64,000 nucleotides of DNA from an uncultured cyanobacterium (GCA_903871775.1 CAIQIA010000027.1:149175-213174), one strand, 5' to 3'; shown: positions 1-9,632, counted from the first letter of the stretch. Made by a program: numbers and translations. The notes: generated by a model not told the origin, from the letters alone.

Positions 1-1443
1 CACCGGCCGCTGCTGCATCACCCCGGCGGTGCATTCGTAGCGGTGGGCGACCTGCAGCAGCCGCTGCTCCGCCAGCACCGGGGCCATCAGCTGCAGACCG
101 ATGGGCAGCCCCTGGCTGTCGAAACCGCAGGGAACGCTGATGGCCGGCAGCCCTGCCAGGTTGGCGGGAATGGTGAGCAGGTCAGCCAGGTACAGGGCCA
201 GGGGGTCATCCGTGTGGTCGCCGGCCCTGAAGGCGGTTGTGGGAGCGGTGGGGGTCAGCAGCAGATCGACACCGGCGAAGGCCCGGTCAAAGTCCTGGCG
301 GATCAGGGTGCGCACCTGCAGCGCCTTGCGGTAGAAGGCATCGACATAACCGGCGGAGAGGGCATAGGTGCCGATGAGAATCCGGCGCTGCACCTCGGCG
401 CCGAAGCCGGAGGCCCGCGTCAGGGCCGTCATGCTGCCGAGGCTGTCGCCGCCGGCTTCCCGCAGACCGTATTTGACCCCGTCGTAGCGAGCCAGGTTGG
501 CAGAGGCTTCTGAGGGGGCAATCACGTAGTACGTGGCGATGCCGGCCTGGAAGCGGGGGCAGCTCACGTCCACCAGCTCACAGCCCAGGCTCTGCAGATG
601 ATCTGCGGCCCGACGCACGGCCGCCTCGACCTCAGGATCAAGACCCTCGGCGAAGGCCTCCCGCAGCAGGCCGATGCGCAGACCGCGCACGTCCTCCTGC
701 TCCAGGGCCGCCAGGTAATCGGGAACCGGCACATCAAGGCTGGTGGCATCGAGCGGGTCGTGGCCAGCGATCACCTGCAGCACGGCCGCCGCGTCGGCGA
801 CGCTGCGGGCGAAGGGCCCCACCTGATCCAGGGAGCTGGCGAAGGCCACCAGCCCCCAGCGGCTCACCCGTCCATAGGTGGGTTTGAGGCCCACCACGCC
901 ACAGAAGCTGGCGGGCTGGCGGATCGAGCCGCCGGTGTCCGAACCGAGGGCGACATCGCACTGGCCGGCGGCGACGGCGGCGGCGCTCCCCCCTGAGCTG
1001 CCCCCCGGCACCCGCGACGGGTCCCAGGGGTTGGCCGTGGCGCCGAAGGCCGAGGTTTCCGTGGTGCTGCCCATGGCGAACTCATCGAGGTTCGTCTTGC
1101 CAAGAAGAACGGCACCGGCCTCCCAGAGCCGGCGGGTGGCGGTGGCCTCGTAGGGGGGCACAAACCCGTCGAGCATGCGGCTGGCGCAGGTGGTGCGCAC
1201 CCCGGCGGTGCAGAGGTTGTCCTTGACGGCGACGCCGACGCCGGTCAGAGGGGCGAGGGCGCCACCGGCGGCGAGCTGTTCATCCAGCCGCCGGGCGTCC
1301 TGGCGGGCCCGCTCGGGTGTCGGGCTCACAAAGGCATGGAGGCTGGGCTCGGTCTGCTCCAGCCGCTGCAGCAGTGCATCGATGTGCAACACGACCGTGG
1401 TCGATCCCTCGCGCAGGGACGCCATCCAGTCGCTGATCGCCAT
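1..1443 (-). CDS. gatA: Glutamyl-tRNA(Gln) amidotransferase subunit A, 3' end cut off by window edge
   Basis: Amidase subunit of GatCAB, which converts mischarged Glu-tRNA(Gln) to Gln-tRNA(Gln) in the cytoplasm using glutamine-derived ammonia. 481 codons are visible and the frame stays open to the left edge, so only the last few residues are missing. The Ser-cisSer-Lys triad of the amidase-signature family is present: Lys74 in VAVKDN, the Ser-rich GGSSGGS loop near residue 150, and the nucleophile Ser in DTGGSIRQP near 174. The ATG at 1443 starts [10 protein letters not shown], a normal family start. It lies 51 bases downstream of the DUF1816 gene and is the last member of the minus-strand run that begins at 6659. 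Identity is secure. Confidence 0.96.
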   Translation of the reverse strand, partial: MAISDWMASLREGSTTVVLHIDALLQRLEQTEPSLHAFVSPTPERARQDARRLDEQLAAGGALAPLTGVGVAVKDNLCTAGVRTTCASRMLDGFVPPYEATATRRLWEAGAVLLGKTNLDEFAMGSTTETSAFGATANPWDPSRVPGGSSGGSAAAVAAGQCDVALGSDTGGSIRQPASFCGVVGLKPTYGRVSRWGLVAFASSLDQVGPFARSVADAAAVLQVIAGHDPLDATSLDVPVPDYLAALEQEDVRGLRIGLLREAFAEGLDPEVEAAVRRAADHLQSLGCELVDVSCPRFQAGIATYYVIAPSEASANLARYDGVKYGLREAGGDSLGSMTALTRASGFGAEVQRRILIGTYALSAGYVDAFYRKALQVRTLIRQDFDRAFAGVDLLLTPTAPTTAFRAGDHTDDPLALYLADLLTIPANLAGLPAISVPCGFDSQGLPIGLQLMAPVLAEQRLLQVAHRYECTAGVMQQRPV

Positions 1444-1494
1444 CGTGGATTCCAACCGTTCGAGCGACGCTATCAGCGCCCCGACACCACCGCT

Positions 1495-1830
1495 TCAGGA
1501 GTCCGCCGTGCTGTGCTCGATCGTGAGCGGTTCGCGGCGGCGGGTGCGCAGAAGTCGGTGTTCCAGCACCGCCGGTCCCTCCTCACGCAGATCGGCCAGG
1601 ATCGACGGCAGGCTGGCCTCAAGGCTCGACCGGCGCACATAGGGGCCGAACCAGTAGGTCACGTCGGGCTGACGTGTGTCGATCCGGGCCCACCAGGCCA
1701 CCCCCAGCAGATTGGCGACGTCGCGGAAAGGCTGCTGGAGCAGGGCCATGAAGGCTGCGGCTGGCTTGCCGCCATTGTGCCTGGCGAGGCCGGCGATGGG
1801 CGTGTCAGAACCGAATGTCCATGTCTTCAT
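1495..1830 (-). CDS. DUF1816 domain protein
   Basis: Small (111 residues) protein of a cyanobacterial family of unknown function, distantly like CpcD-type phycobilisome linker modules. The family core is clear: VAWWARI, a Thr/Asp stretch, TYWFGPY, then an SLEASLPSILADL helix and a basic C-terminus. I chose the ATG at 1830 (MKTWTFGSD). It overlaps the last 26 bases of rlmB, suggesting translational coupling; an in-frame ATG at 1851 would add seven residues. Function is not known, and a role near photosynthetic antennae is only inferred from the CpcD resemblance. Confidence 0.8.
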   Translation of the reverse strand: MKTWTFGSDTPIAGLARHNGGKPAAAFMALLQQPFRDVANLLGVAWWARIDTRQPDVTYWFGPYVRRSSLEASLPSILADLREEGPAVLEHRLLRTRRREPLTIEHSTADS

Positions 1831-3226
1831 CCGCCGATGGAACCGATCCATCCGCAGGCCCGTCGACCGTGTCGTCCGCCTTCCCGACCTCGGGCTGTGG
1901 ACGACGGTCCAGCCGCACCAGGGCCGGGGCGGGATCCTGGCCCCGGATCGACGCCATCCAGCCCCGACGGGCGACCTCGTAGAGCAACAGGGCTGAGGCC
2001 ACCGACGCATTGAGGCTGGGGGTGACCCCCCGCAGGGGAATCCGCACCAGCTGATCGCAGTGGCGGCGCGTCAGCAGGGACAGGCCTGAACCCTCCGAGC
2101 CGGTGACGATCACCAGGGGGCCCTGCAGGTCCACCTCTCCAAGGGAGACCGTGCCCTCCTCCGCCAGGCCGACGACCCGGAAGCCGTCCTCCCGCAGGCT
2201 CTCGAGGGCCCGGTTCAGGTTCACGACCCGTGCCACCGGCAGATGCTCGAGGGCGCCGGCCGCCACCTTGGCCACGGCGCCGGTGAGACCGGCGGAGCGC
2301 CGCTGGGGCAGCACCAGACCGTGGGCGCCGAGGGCCTCGGCACTGCGCACGATCGCCCCGACGTTCTGGGGATCGGTGACACCATCGAGGGCCACCAGCA
2401 GCGGCGCTTCGCCGAGCTGGCGACAGCCGGCCAGAAGACTCTCGAGGTCAAGGGTCTCGGCGGCAGCGGTCTGCAGCACGATGCCCTGATGGACGGCCCC
2501 GCCGCAGAGCTGGGCCAGGCGGGCCCAGGTCACCTCTTCCACCAGCACCCCCCCGGCCTTGGCTTCACGCAGCAGCTGCAGGAAGCGGCTGCTGCAGCGC
2601 ATCTCGGGGGTGCACCAGATGCGGTGAATCGGCCGGCCGCTCTCCAGGGCCGCCAGGGCCGCGTGGCGGCCCCACACCAGATCGTCGGCCACCGCCGGTC
2701 CGTGCTGCTCGGCCTCCCCCACCGGCGCCGTCTCCTGGGGGAGGGGGGCCGGCCGTGAGCGGTCGGGCCCGCGGAACGCCGGACGGCCGCGACGATCGCC
2801 CGACGAGGGCCTCGCGGGGCGGGGGAAGCGATCACTGCGGTCGAAACGGTCAAAGCGTTCACGCCGCATCGGCCGTTCACCCCGGTCCGCGGGCTCCTCG
2901 CGGTCGCTCCGCTCGAAGCGATCGGAACGATCGAAGCGCTGGGGGCGGTCGAAGCGCTGGGGGCGCTCCGGACGGTTGAACCGTGCGGGACGGCCCATCC
3001 GCTCGCCGCCCTGGGGGCGGCCGTAGCGGTCGTCGCGACCGAAGCGCTCGTCCCGGTCAGGCCGCTCGCTGCGGAAGGGCCGCTCCGGTCGGTCGCCGCC
3101 GTCAGCACGGTCACGGCGATCGAAGCGTCGGGGAGGGGCCGGTGGGCGCCCTCCACTGCTGCCACGGGGACGACCTCCGCGCGGGCCGCCGGGGCTGCGG
3201 GGGGTTCGGTCGGGACGGAAGGCCAT
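1805..3226 (-). CDS. rlmB: 23S rRNA (guanosine-2'-O-)methyltransferase RlmB with Arg/Asp-rich N-terminal extension
   Basis: SpoU/TrmH-family SAM-dependent methyltransferase expected to 2'-O-methylate a guanosine of the 23S rRNA peptidyl-transferase region (G2251 in E. coli). From the ATG at 3226 it has 473 residues. About the first 170 are low-complexity, made of DRFDRSDRFERS-like and PRGGR-like motifs. The SpoU substrate-binding domain begins at LVWGRHAALAAL. The catalytic knot domain carries DGVTDPQNVGAIVRSAEA, VTGSEGSGLS and the closing LNASVASALLLYEV motif. E. coli RlmB is about 245 residues, so the head roughly doubles the protein. An upstream in-frame start at 3295 is possible but lies in less family-like sequence. 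Downstream of mini-RNase III, so two 23S rRNA maturation enzymes are adjacent. Confidence 0.93.
   Translation of the reverse strand: MAFRPDRTPRSPGGPRGGRPRGSSGGRPPAPPRRFDRRDRADGGDRPERPFRSERPDRDERFGRDDRYGRPQGGERMGRPARFNRPERPQRFDRPQRFDRSDRFERSDREEPADRGERPMRRERFDRFDRSDRFPRPARPSSGDRRGRPAFRGPDRSRPAPLPQETAPVGEAEQHGPAVADDLVWGRHAALAALESGRPIHRIWCTPEMRCSSRFLQLLREAKAGGVLVEEVTWARLAQLCGGAVHQGIVLQTAAAETLDLESLLAGCRQLGEAPLLVALDGVTDPQNVGAIVRSAEALGAHGLVLPQRRSAGLTGAVAKVAAGALEHLPVARVVNLNRALESLREDGFRVVGLAEEGTVSLGEVDLQGPLVIVTGSEGSGLSLLTRRHCDQLVRIPLRGVTPSLNASVASALLLYEVARRGWMASIRGQDPAPALVRLDRRPQPEVGKADDTVDGPADGSVPSADEDMDIRF
2933..2968. repeat. Two tandem 18-base units in the rlmB head
   Basis: Two adjacent nearly identical 18-base units, each beginning GAAGCGCTGGGGGCG on the plus strand, encode a repeated six-residue PQRFDR-type unit of RlmB. 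They are the most regular part of a wider stretch (about 2740-3220) of degenerate Arg/Asp/Phe codon repeats. Confidence 0.8.
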
Positions 3227-3260
3227 GGTCGTGACGACTGCAGGGAACCAGGCTCGTCCG

Positions 3261-3662
3261 TCAGGGGGGACTGTCCGGCCTGTCGGAGGGGACAACCGGA
3301 TCGAGGCAGCACAGCAGCTCGCTCAGGCGGTCCGGATCGTGCAGGTGGAGCCAGCCCACCATTGTCTCAAATCCCGAGGCCCGCCCATAAATGGAGGGAT
3401 CGAGATGGCGTGGGCGGCGACCGGCGGCATTGCGGCCCCGCCGCACCCACTCCCGCTCCTCAGCCCGCAGCAGGGGTTCCAGCCGCTCAAGGGCCAGGCT
3501 CTGGGCCTCGGCCCTGACGCGGGCCACCCCCGCGTCGTGGAGCCGACGGGGACTGGCGGCCCTGCGCACCAGGGACTGGCGCTGATGCAGTTCCCAGACA
3601 GCATCCCCGAGCCAGGCCAGCTGGGCCGGACCCGGACAGGGATCAGGCGGCGCTGACGGCAC
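3261..3662 (-). CDS. mrnC: Mini-ribonuclease III (23S rRNA maturation)
   Basis: Double-strand-specific RNase that trims the 23S rRNA precursor ends in Bacillus and cyanobacteria. It is an RNase III catalytic domain without the dsRNA-binding domain. The 133 residues match the family size. The catalytic helix AWLGDAVWELHQRQ and the second conserved block EREWVRRGRNA are present, followed by YGRASGFETMVGWLHL near the C-terminus. It starts on GTG at 3662, overlapping the end of the STAS gene by 20 bases, and rlmB follows after 34 bases, so rRNA-processing genes are co-transcribed here. Confidence 0.9.
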   Translation of the reverse strand: MPSAPPDPCPGPAQLAWLGDAVWELHQRQSLVRRAASPRRLHDAGVARVRAEAQSLALERLEPLLRAEEREWVRRGRNAAGRRPRHLDPSIYGRASGFETMVGWLHLHDPDRLSELLCCLDPVVPSDRPDSPP

Positions 3663-4011
3663 CGAGGGCGGTCTCGAGATCAGGCTGCAGATGGAGGAAC
3701 GCCTCGAGCCTGACCAGCTTCACGGTCTGCACGACGCGGCTGTTGCCGACGACAACGAAGCGTCGGGCCGCTTCGTTGCACTGCTTGGCCACAGCCACCA
3801 GGGCCCCCAGACCGGAGGAATCGATGAAATCAATGCGGCTCAGATCGAGAACCAGGGGCAGGGCCGTGGTGGATCCATGCTGTTCGATGAAGTCACGGAA
3901 CTGACGCTCGGAATAGGCGTCGAGCTGTCCCGTGAAATGCAGCAGCAGGCAGCCGGCCTGAGGCTCGCAGCCGCCGCGGAGAGAGACGGTGAGTCGGGTC
4001 AGCTCGGTGAT
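3643..4011 (-). CDS. STAS-domain (anti-anti-sigma-like) protein with apparent ATC start
   Basis: A 122-residue single STAS domain, the fold of anti-sigma-factor antagonists. The frame has the beta strands LLLHFTGQLDAYSE and LPLVLDLSRIDFIDSSGLGALVAVAKQCNEA, with the phosphorylatable-Ser region DSSGLGA, then RFVVVGNSRVVQTVKLVRLEAFL. The domain reaches the 5' limit of the frame with no ATG, GTG or TTG before it; an in-frame TGA lies 15 codons upstream. An ATC at 4011-4009 stands 9 bases after a perfect AGGAGG (4026-4021), giving ITELTRLTVSL, so I propose ATC initiation. It sits between carA and mini-RNase III and overlaps the latter. The partner kinase or sigma factor is not identifiable here. 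Confidence 0.72.
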   Translation of the reverse strand: MTELTRLTVSLRGGCEPQAGCLLLHFTGQLDAYSERQFRDFIEQHGSTTALPLVLDLSRIDFIDSSGLGALVAVAKQCNEAARRFVVVGNSRVVQTVKLVRLEAFLHLQPDLETALGAVSAA

Positions 4012-4020
4012 GGCTCCAGG

Positions 4021-4026
4021 CCTCCT
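4021..4026 (-). promoter_or_regulatory. Perfect Shine-Dalgarno AGGAGG deciding the STAS start
   Basis: Minus-strand AGGAGG lies 9 bases upstream of the ATC proposed as the STAS start. No other conventional start codon follows within reach before the conserved domain begins, so this site decides the start. Confidence 0.6.
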
Positions 4027-4056
4027 GCGGTTGATGACCCCGAAGGGCTCTCAAGT

Positions 4057-5202
<1,146 letters not shown>

Positions 5203-5211
5203 CCTTCTGCA

Positions 5212-6321
5212 TCATCCCTCAGGGGTGCGAAGCCAGTCGGCCAGCTGCCCGAAGCGCTGCCAGGGGGCACCGCCGGCCAGGCAGTCCCCGGCCCGCTCGA
5301 CCCCCTCTCGCCAGTCGGCCACCGCTCCGGCGGCCCAGAGCACCAAGGCCGTGTTGAGCCGCACCGCGTCAGTCTGGGCGGCGGTGCCACGCCCCTGCAG
5401 CACCGCCTGCAGGATGGCGGCATTGGTGGCCAGATCCCCCCCGGCCAGCTCCGCAGGGCCCGCCGTCAACAGCCCCAGGGCGGCCGGATCCAGGCAGTCC
5501 TCCCGCAGCTCTCCGCCGTCGAGCAGGCAGAGCCGGCTCGGCCCCGACAGCGACGCCTCATCAAGACCACCATCGCCGTGGACCACCACAGCCCGCTGCA
5601 GGCCAAGCCGTTGCAGCGCACCGGCCATCGGCTGCAGCAGGGAAGGCCGGGCCACCCCCAGCACCTGCACATCGGGCTGGAGCGGGTTGACCAGGGGACC
5701 AAGGAGATTGAAGACCGTGCGCACCCCCAGCCTGCGGCGCAGGGCCGCCAGGCGCCCGAGGGCCGGATGCCAGCCCGGGGCGAAAAGGAACGTCACCCCC
5801 AGCGGTTCGAGGGCCCCCAGGACCTGCGGCAGCGGCGCCGAGAGGTTCAGGCCGAGGGCCTCGAGCACGTCGGCCGAACCGACCCGGCCGCTGGCGCTGC
5901 GGTTGCCGTGCTTCGCCACGGTCACGCCACAGGCCGCCGCCGTGAAGGCCACGGCCGTGGAGATGTTGAAGCTGTCGGCGCCGTCGCCACCGGTGCCGCA
6001 GGTGTCGGCCAGGGCCAGGGCAGGACGGGGGGCCGGCAGGGCGGCGGCCCGGCGCAGCACGCTGGCCATGGCCGCCAGTTCGACCGGATCGGGGTCCCGG
6101 CAACGCAGGGCGGCCAGGAAGGCGCCGGTCTGCTCCGGGGCCAGCGCATCGGCGAGCCAGGCCTCCATCAGCGCCGCCGCCGCCGCCGCATCGAGACGCT
6201 GGCCCTCCAGCAGACCATCGAGCAGCCGGGGCCACGGGGGGGGGGAGTCGGAGCGGACGTTGCTCACGGGACGGGCAAGCAGAGGGATCGGGACGATGGT
6301 CGCGTCAGGCGGCGACGGCAT
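5212..6321 (-). CDS. trpD: Anthranilate phosphoribosyltransferase
   Basis: Second step of tryptophan synthesis: anthranilate plus PRPP to phosphoribosyl-anthranilate. The glycine-rich PRPP site DTCGTGGDGADSFNISTA, then KHGNRSASGRVGSADVLEALG and the FLFAPGWHPAL block are diagnostic. I start at the ATG at 6321 because it overlaps the DUF3288 stop as TGATG, favouring coupling (369 residues). A GTG at 6267 (SNVRSDSPPPW) would give 351 residues, closer to the usual family length. Next gene is carA, so this run mixes Trp and Arg/pyrimidine synthesis. Confidence 0.95.
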   Translation of the reverse strand: MPSPPDATIVPIPLLARPVSNVRSDSPPPWPRLLDGLLEGQRLDAAAAAALMEAWLADALAPEQTGAFLAALRCRDPDPVELAAMASVLRRAAALPAPRPALALADTCGTGGDGADSFNISTAVAFTAAACGVTVAKHGNRSASGRVGSADVLEALGLNLSAPLPQVLGALEPLGVTFLFAPGWHPALGRLAALRRRLGVRTVFNLLGPLVNPLQPDVQVLGVARPSLLQPMAGALQRLGLQRAVVVHGDGGLDEASLSGPSRLCLLDGGELREDCLDPAALGLLTAGPAELAGGDLATNAAILQAVLQGRGTAAQTDAVRLNTALVLWAAGAVADWREGVERAGDCLAGGAPWQRFGQLADWLRTPEG

Positions 6322-6659
6322 CAGGGGTCGGCGGCGGCATCGGTGTCGAAGCCGCTGCCGACGGCCTGGTCGGCCTGGGGGCGACCGGGGCGGAAGCCCC
6401 CTTGCCAGAGGGCCCGGCAACGGGCCTCGAGGGCCGGCCGGTCGAGGCCCCAGTGGGTGATGGCCTTGACCAGGTCCTGCCGCAGATCGGCGGCTCCGGG
6501 GAAGCCGTCGTAGCGGATCAGCAGCCGGGCGGCGTCCACCAGATGGTCATCACCAGGCTGCTCCACCGCCAGCAGCCCGTCGACCGTCTCGCGGTCGCTG
6601 GTTTCGAGCGGATGGACCTGGTCGCGGTCAGCGCCGGAATCGGGGGGGGAGGCAGCCAT
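6321..6659 (-). CDS. DUF3288 family protein
   Basis: 112-residue protein of a small cyanobacterial family of unknown function. The core is recognisable: DQVHPLETSDRETVDGLL, the LVDAARLLIRYDGFPGAADLRQDL block and a WGL helix. ATG at 6659. Its stop overlaps the trpD start by one base. It is the first gene of the minus-strand run and stands divergent from the ABC exporter with only 48 bases between starts, so both promoters must lie in that gap or in coding sequence. The C-terminal 20 residues look poorly conserved. Confidence 0.75.
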   Translation of the reverse strand: MAASPPDSGADRDQVHPLETSDRETVDGLLAVEQPGDDHLVDAARLLIRYDGFPGAADLRQDLVKAITHWGLDRPALEARCRALWQGGFRPGRPQADQAVGSGFDTDAAADP

Positions 6660-6707
6660 GGCCGACGGCGGAGCCTCCGTAGTTTGGGGCGGCCCCTGCC
6701 GTCTGTG

Positions 6708-8462
6708 ATGGCCCCCCTGCAGCTTGCCCTGATCGCCCGTCAGCTGCGGCCCCAGCGGCGGGAACTGGCCCTGGGCATGGCCGCCCTGCTGGTGGTCAAC
6801 ATCCTCGGCACGACACTGCCGCTGCTGGTGCAGCGCACGATCAATGCCCTGAAGCCGGGCTTCAGCCTGGCGGACCTCATGCACCAGGCACTGCTCATCG
6901 CTGCCCTGGCCACGGTCATGGGACTGGTGCGGCTGGCCTCCAGGGTGCTGGTCTTCGGCGCCGGGCGCCACGTGGAGGTGAGCCTGCGGCAGCGGATCTT
7001 CGACCATCTGCTGCGCCAGGAGCCGGGCTGGGTGCAGCAGGCGGGCAGCGGCGATGTGATCAGCCGCTCCACCAGCGACGTCGAGAACGTGCGGCGGCTG
7101 CTGGGGTTCGCGGTGCTGAGCCTGAGCAACACCGCCATGGCCTACGCCCTCACCCTGCCGGCGATGCTGGCGATCGAACCGGGGCTCAGCCTGGCGGCGA
7201 TCCTGCTCTACCCGCTGATGCTGCTGCTCGTGGGCCTTTCCGGCGGGCGCATGATGCGCCAGCAGCGGCGGCTGCAGCAGGATCTCGCCGCCATGAGCGA
7301 CCTGGTGCAGGAAGACCTGTCGGGCATCGGGGCCATCAAGATCTATGGCCAGGAGGGCAGTGAGCGCGCGGCCTTCGCCGACCTCAGCCGTCGTTATCGC
7401 GAAGCGGCCATCACCCTGGCCCGCACCCGCAGCACCCTCTTTCCCCTGCTCGAGGGCATCAGTTCCCTGTCGGTGCTGGTGCTGATCGCCCTGGGCTGCA
7501 GCCGCCTCGAGGCCGGCAGCCTCAGCCTCGGCGGGCTGATCGCCCTGATCCTTTACGTGGAACGGCTGGTGTTTCCCACTGCCCTGCTGGGGTTCACCCT
7601 CAGCACCTTCCAGACCGGCCAGGTGAGCCTGGAACGGGTGGAGGAGCTGCTGCGCCGGCGACCGCAGATCGAGGATTCCCCCCAGCCCCATGCCGCCGGC
7701 GTTCCCAGCCCGGCCGGTGCCCGCCTGGAGGCCAGGGGTCTGCAGATCCGCTACACCGACGCCCGCGAGCCCGCCCTCGACGGACTCAGCTTCACGATCG
7801 AGCCCGGCGAGCTGGTGGCGGTGGTGGGCCCGGTGGGCTGCGGCAAGACCACCCTGGCCCGTGCCCTCGGGCGGTTGCTGCCGGTGCACCAGGGACAGCT
7901 GTTCCTCGATGGCGTCGATGTGACGCGGCTGCGCCTTGCCGACCTGCGCCGGCAGCTCGCCCTGGTGCCCCAGGAAGGCTTTCTGTTCACGGCCAGCCTG
8001 GGCGACAACCTGCGCTTCGGGGCGCCGGAGACCGATCTCGCCACCGTCGCCGCGGTGGCCGAGCGGGCCCAGCTGGCCGGTGATGTGGCCGGATTCCCCG
8101 ACGGCTACGGCACCCTGGTCGGCGAGAGGGGAATCACCCTCAGCGGCGGCCAGCGCCAGCGCACGGCCCTCGGCAGGGCCCTGTTGATGGAAGCCCCGCT
8201 GCTGGTGCTTGACGATGCGCTGGCGAGCGTCGACAACCGCACGGCCGCCGCCATCCTCCAGGACCTGCGCCGCCGCTCCCGCCAGACCGTCGTCTTCATC
8301 AGCCACCAGCTCTCGGCGGCGGCCGCCTGCGACCGGGTGCTGGTGCTCGAGCGGGGCCGCCTGGTGCAGCAGGGTCACCACGACGAGCTGCTGGGCCAGC
8401 CGGGGCCCTACCGCCGCCTGTGGGATCGCGAGCAGGCCGCCAGCCAGCTGCAGGCTGTCTGA
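6708..8462 (+). CDS. ABC half-exporter (fused permease-ATPase), degenerate catalytic glutamate
   Basis: Half-size ABC exporter of the MsbA/MdlB type in the cytoplasmic membrane: six transmembrane helices in residues 1-300, then an ATPase with Walker A GPVGCGKTT, Q-loop VPQEGFLF, signature LSGGQRQR and H-loop ISHQ. After Walker B the sequence is VLDDALASVD, with Asp where the catalytic Glu normally stands. That change is typical of one half of heterodimeric exporters such as E. coli MdlA. ATG at 6708 gives 584 residues; the open frame extends further upstream but lacks family similarity. Substrate unknown. The exporter at 41093 keeps the canonical Glu. Confidence 0.88.
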   Translation: MAPLQLALIARQLRPQRRELALGMAALLVVNILGTTLPLLVQRTINALKPGFSLADLMHQALLIAALATVMGLVRLASRVLVFGAGRHVEVSLRQRIFDHLLRQEPGWVQQAGSGDVISRSTSDVENVRRLLGFAVLSLSNTAMAYALTLPAMLAIEPGLSLAAILLYPLMLLLVGLSGGRMMRQQRRLQQDLAAMSDLVQEDLSGIGAIKIYGQEGSERAAFADLSRRYREAAITLARTRSTLFPLLEGISSLSVLVLIALGCSRLEAGSLSLGGLIALILYVERLVFPTALLGFTLSTFQTGQVSLERVEELLRRRPQIEDSPQPHAAGVPSPAGARLEARGLQIRYTDAREPALDGLSFTIEPGELVAVVGPVGCGKTTLARALGRLLPVHQGQLFLDGVDVTRLRLADLRRQLALVPQEGFLFTASLGDNLRFGAPETDLATVAAVAERAQLAGDVAGFPDGYGTLVGERGITLSGGQRQRTALGRALLMEAPLLVLDDALASVDNRTAAAILQDLRRRSRQTVVFISHQLSAAAACDRVLVLERGRLVQQGHHDELLGQPGPYRRLWDREQAASQLQAV

Positions 8463-8551
8463 CGCCTCGGCGGCAGGAGCCGAAGCTTTCCGGCGGATCT
8501 GCCCGCGTCACGGCCGCGCTGTTCTAGTTCAGGGGCCAATGCCTCGGATCC

Positions 8552-8821
8552 GTGACCCGGCCGCTGCCCTACAACCTCCGCTGCACCCTCACCTTCGGTG
8601 ACATCTACGGCCAGGTGCTGGCCTGGATGGGGGTGATTTTCCTGAGCCTCGCCACGGCCCTGGGGCTGATGGGGGCCAGCCGCCCCCTGTTCGCCCTGGT
8701 CGGGGTGGGGTTGATCCTGGTGTTGTCGCTGCCCTTTCTGCTGTTCGCGTTCACCACGACGCTGATCAACCACATCGCACTGGAGCCACGGCCAGACCCC
8801 GCCGACGGCCAGACTCCGTGA
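8552..8821 (+). CDS. Small conserved membrane protein
   Basis: 89 residues starting on GTG at 8552. A conserved-looking N-terminus NLRCTLTFGDIYGQVLAWMGV leads into two hydrophobic segments (about residues 20-41 and 46-72), then a short Pro/Asp tail, suggesting a two-helix inner or thylakoid membrane protein. It lies between the ABC exporter and msrA on the same strand. I do not recognise a named family. Confidence 0.65.
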   Translation: MTRPLPYNLRCTLTFGDIYGQVLAWMGVIFLSLATALGLMGASRPLFALVGVGLILVLSLPFLLFAFTTTLINHIALEPRPDPADGQTP

Positions 8822-8842
8822 GCAGCAGCGTCGCTGACCGTC

Positions 8843-9547
8843 GTGATTCTCGATTCGTGGCTGGGGCGTGAGCCCGCAACGTCCGATCTGCGCCACGTGG
8901 TGCTGGGCACGGCGATCAATGCCCCGGCCGCCGCGGATCAGGGCGAGGCCCTTTTTGGCTGCGGCTGCTTCTGGGGGGCCGAGAAGGGGTTCTGGCGCCT
9001 GCCCGGCGTCGTCACCACCGCTGTCGGCTACGCCGGCGGCAGCGACCCGCGACCGACGTACGAGCGGGTATGCAGCGGAGCCACCGGCCATGCAGAGGTG
9101 GTTCGCGTGGTGTGGAACACTGCTGCCGTCGGCTTCAGCGATCTGCTCAAGCTGTTCTGGGAGTGCCACGACCCGACCCAGGGGGATCGCCAGGGCAATG
9201 ACCGGGGCAGCCAGTACCGCTCGGCGATCTTCGTCAACGATCCGGCCCTGCTCAGCCTCGCCCGTGCCTCGCAGCAGGCCTACCAGGAGGCCCTGACGGG
9301 CGGCGGCTTCGGCTCGATCACCACCGATGTCCGCCCTGACCAGTCCTTCTTCCCGGCAGAGGCCTACCACCAGCAGTACTTAGCCAGGCCCGGCAGCCGG
9401 CCCTACTGCTCGGCCCAGCCCACCCGGGTGCCCCTCGGCGACTTCCCCGGCGTCGACTACAGGCTTCCTTCCGGGGTCTGGGATCACTACGACTGGAACG
9501 TCAGCCACTGCGTCCTGCGCAGTGACAACACCCCGATCCGGCTCTGA
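8843..9547 (+). CDS. msrA: Peptide-methionine (S)-S-oxide reductase
   Basis: Repairs methionine-S-sulfoxide in proteins. The catalytic motif GCFWG is present with nucleophile Cys42, followed by VGYAGG, the TGHAEVV block, FWECHDPTQGDRQGNDRGSQYRS and the AEAYHQQYL motif. 234 residues from GTG at 8843, longer than the E. coli core because of a C-terminal tail containing GVWDHYDWNVSHC. That tail's Cys could serve as a resolving cysteine (inference). Starts 21 bases after the small membrane protein. Confidence 0.93.
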   Translation: MILDSWLGREPATSDLRHVVLGTAINAPAAADQGEALFGCGCFWGAEKGFWRLPGVVTTAVGYAGGSDPRPTYERVCSGATGHAEVVRVVWNTAAVGFSDLLKLFWECHDPTQGDRQGNDRGSQYRSAIFVNDPALLSLARASQQAYQEALTGGGFGSITTDVRPDQSFFPAEAYHQQYLARPGSRPYCSAQPTRVPLGDFPGVDYRLPSGVWDHYDWNVSHCVLRSDNTPIRL

Positions 9548-9602
9548 GCCACACATCAATCGGAGCCGCGCGTAACACCGAACGGCAACCCCTGACCAGC
9601 GT

Positions 9603-9632
9603 CAATCGGAGGGGGAGCGCCCCCCCCGATTG
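9603..9632. promoter_or_regulatory. Strong imperfect hairpin upstream of the SigF-like gene
   Basis: Arms CAATCGG and CCGATTG (7 bp) extend inward through a bulged A to GGGGG/CCCCC, with a 5-base loop. No U-tract follows, so it is not a textbook intrinsic terminator. It could still end msrA transcription or act in the leader of the sigma factor gene. The left arm sequence TCAATCGGAG also occurs at 9556-9565 and again at 9602-9611, so two upstream copies could compete for the one right arm. Confidence 0.55.
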
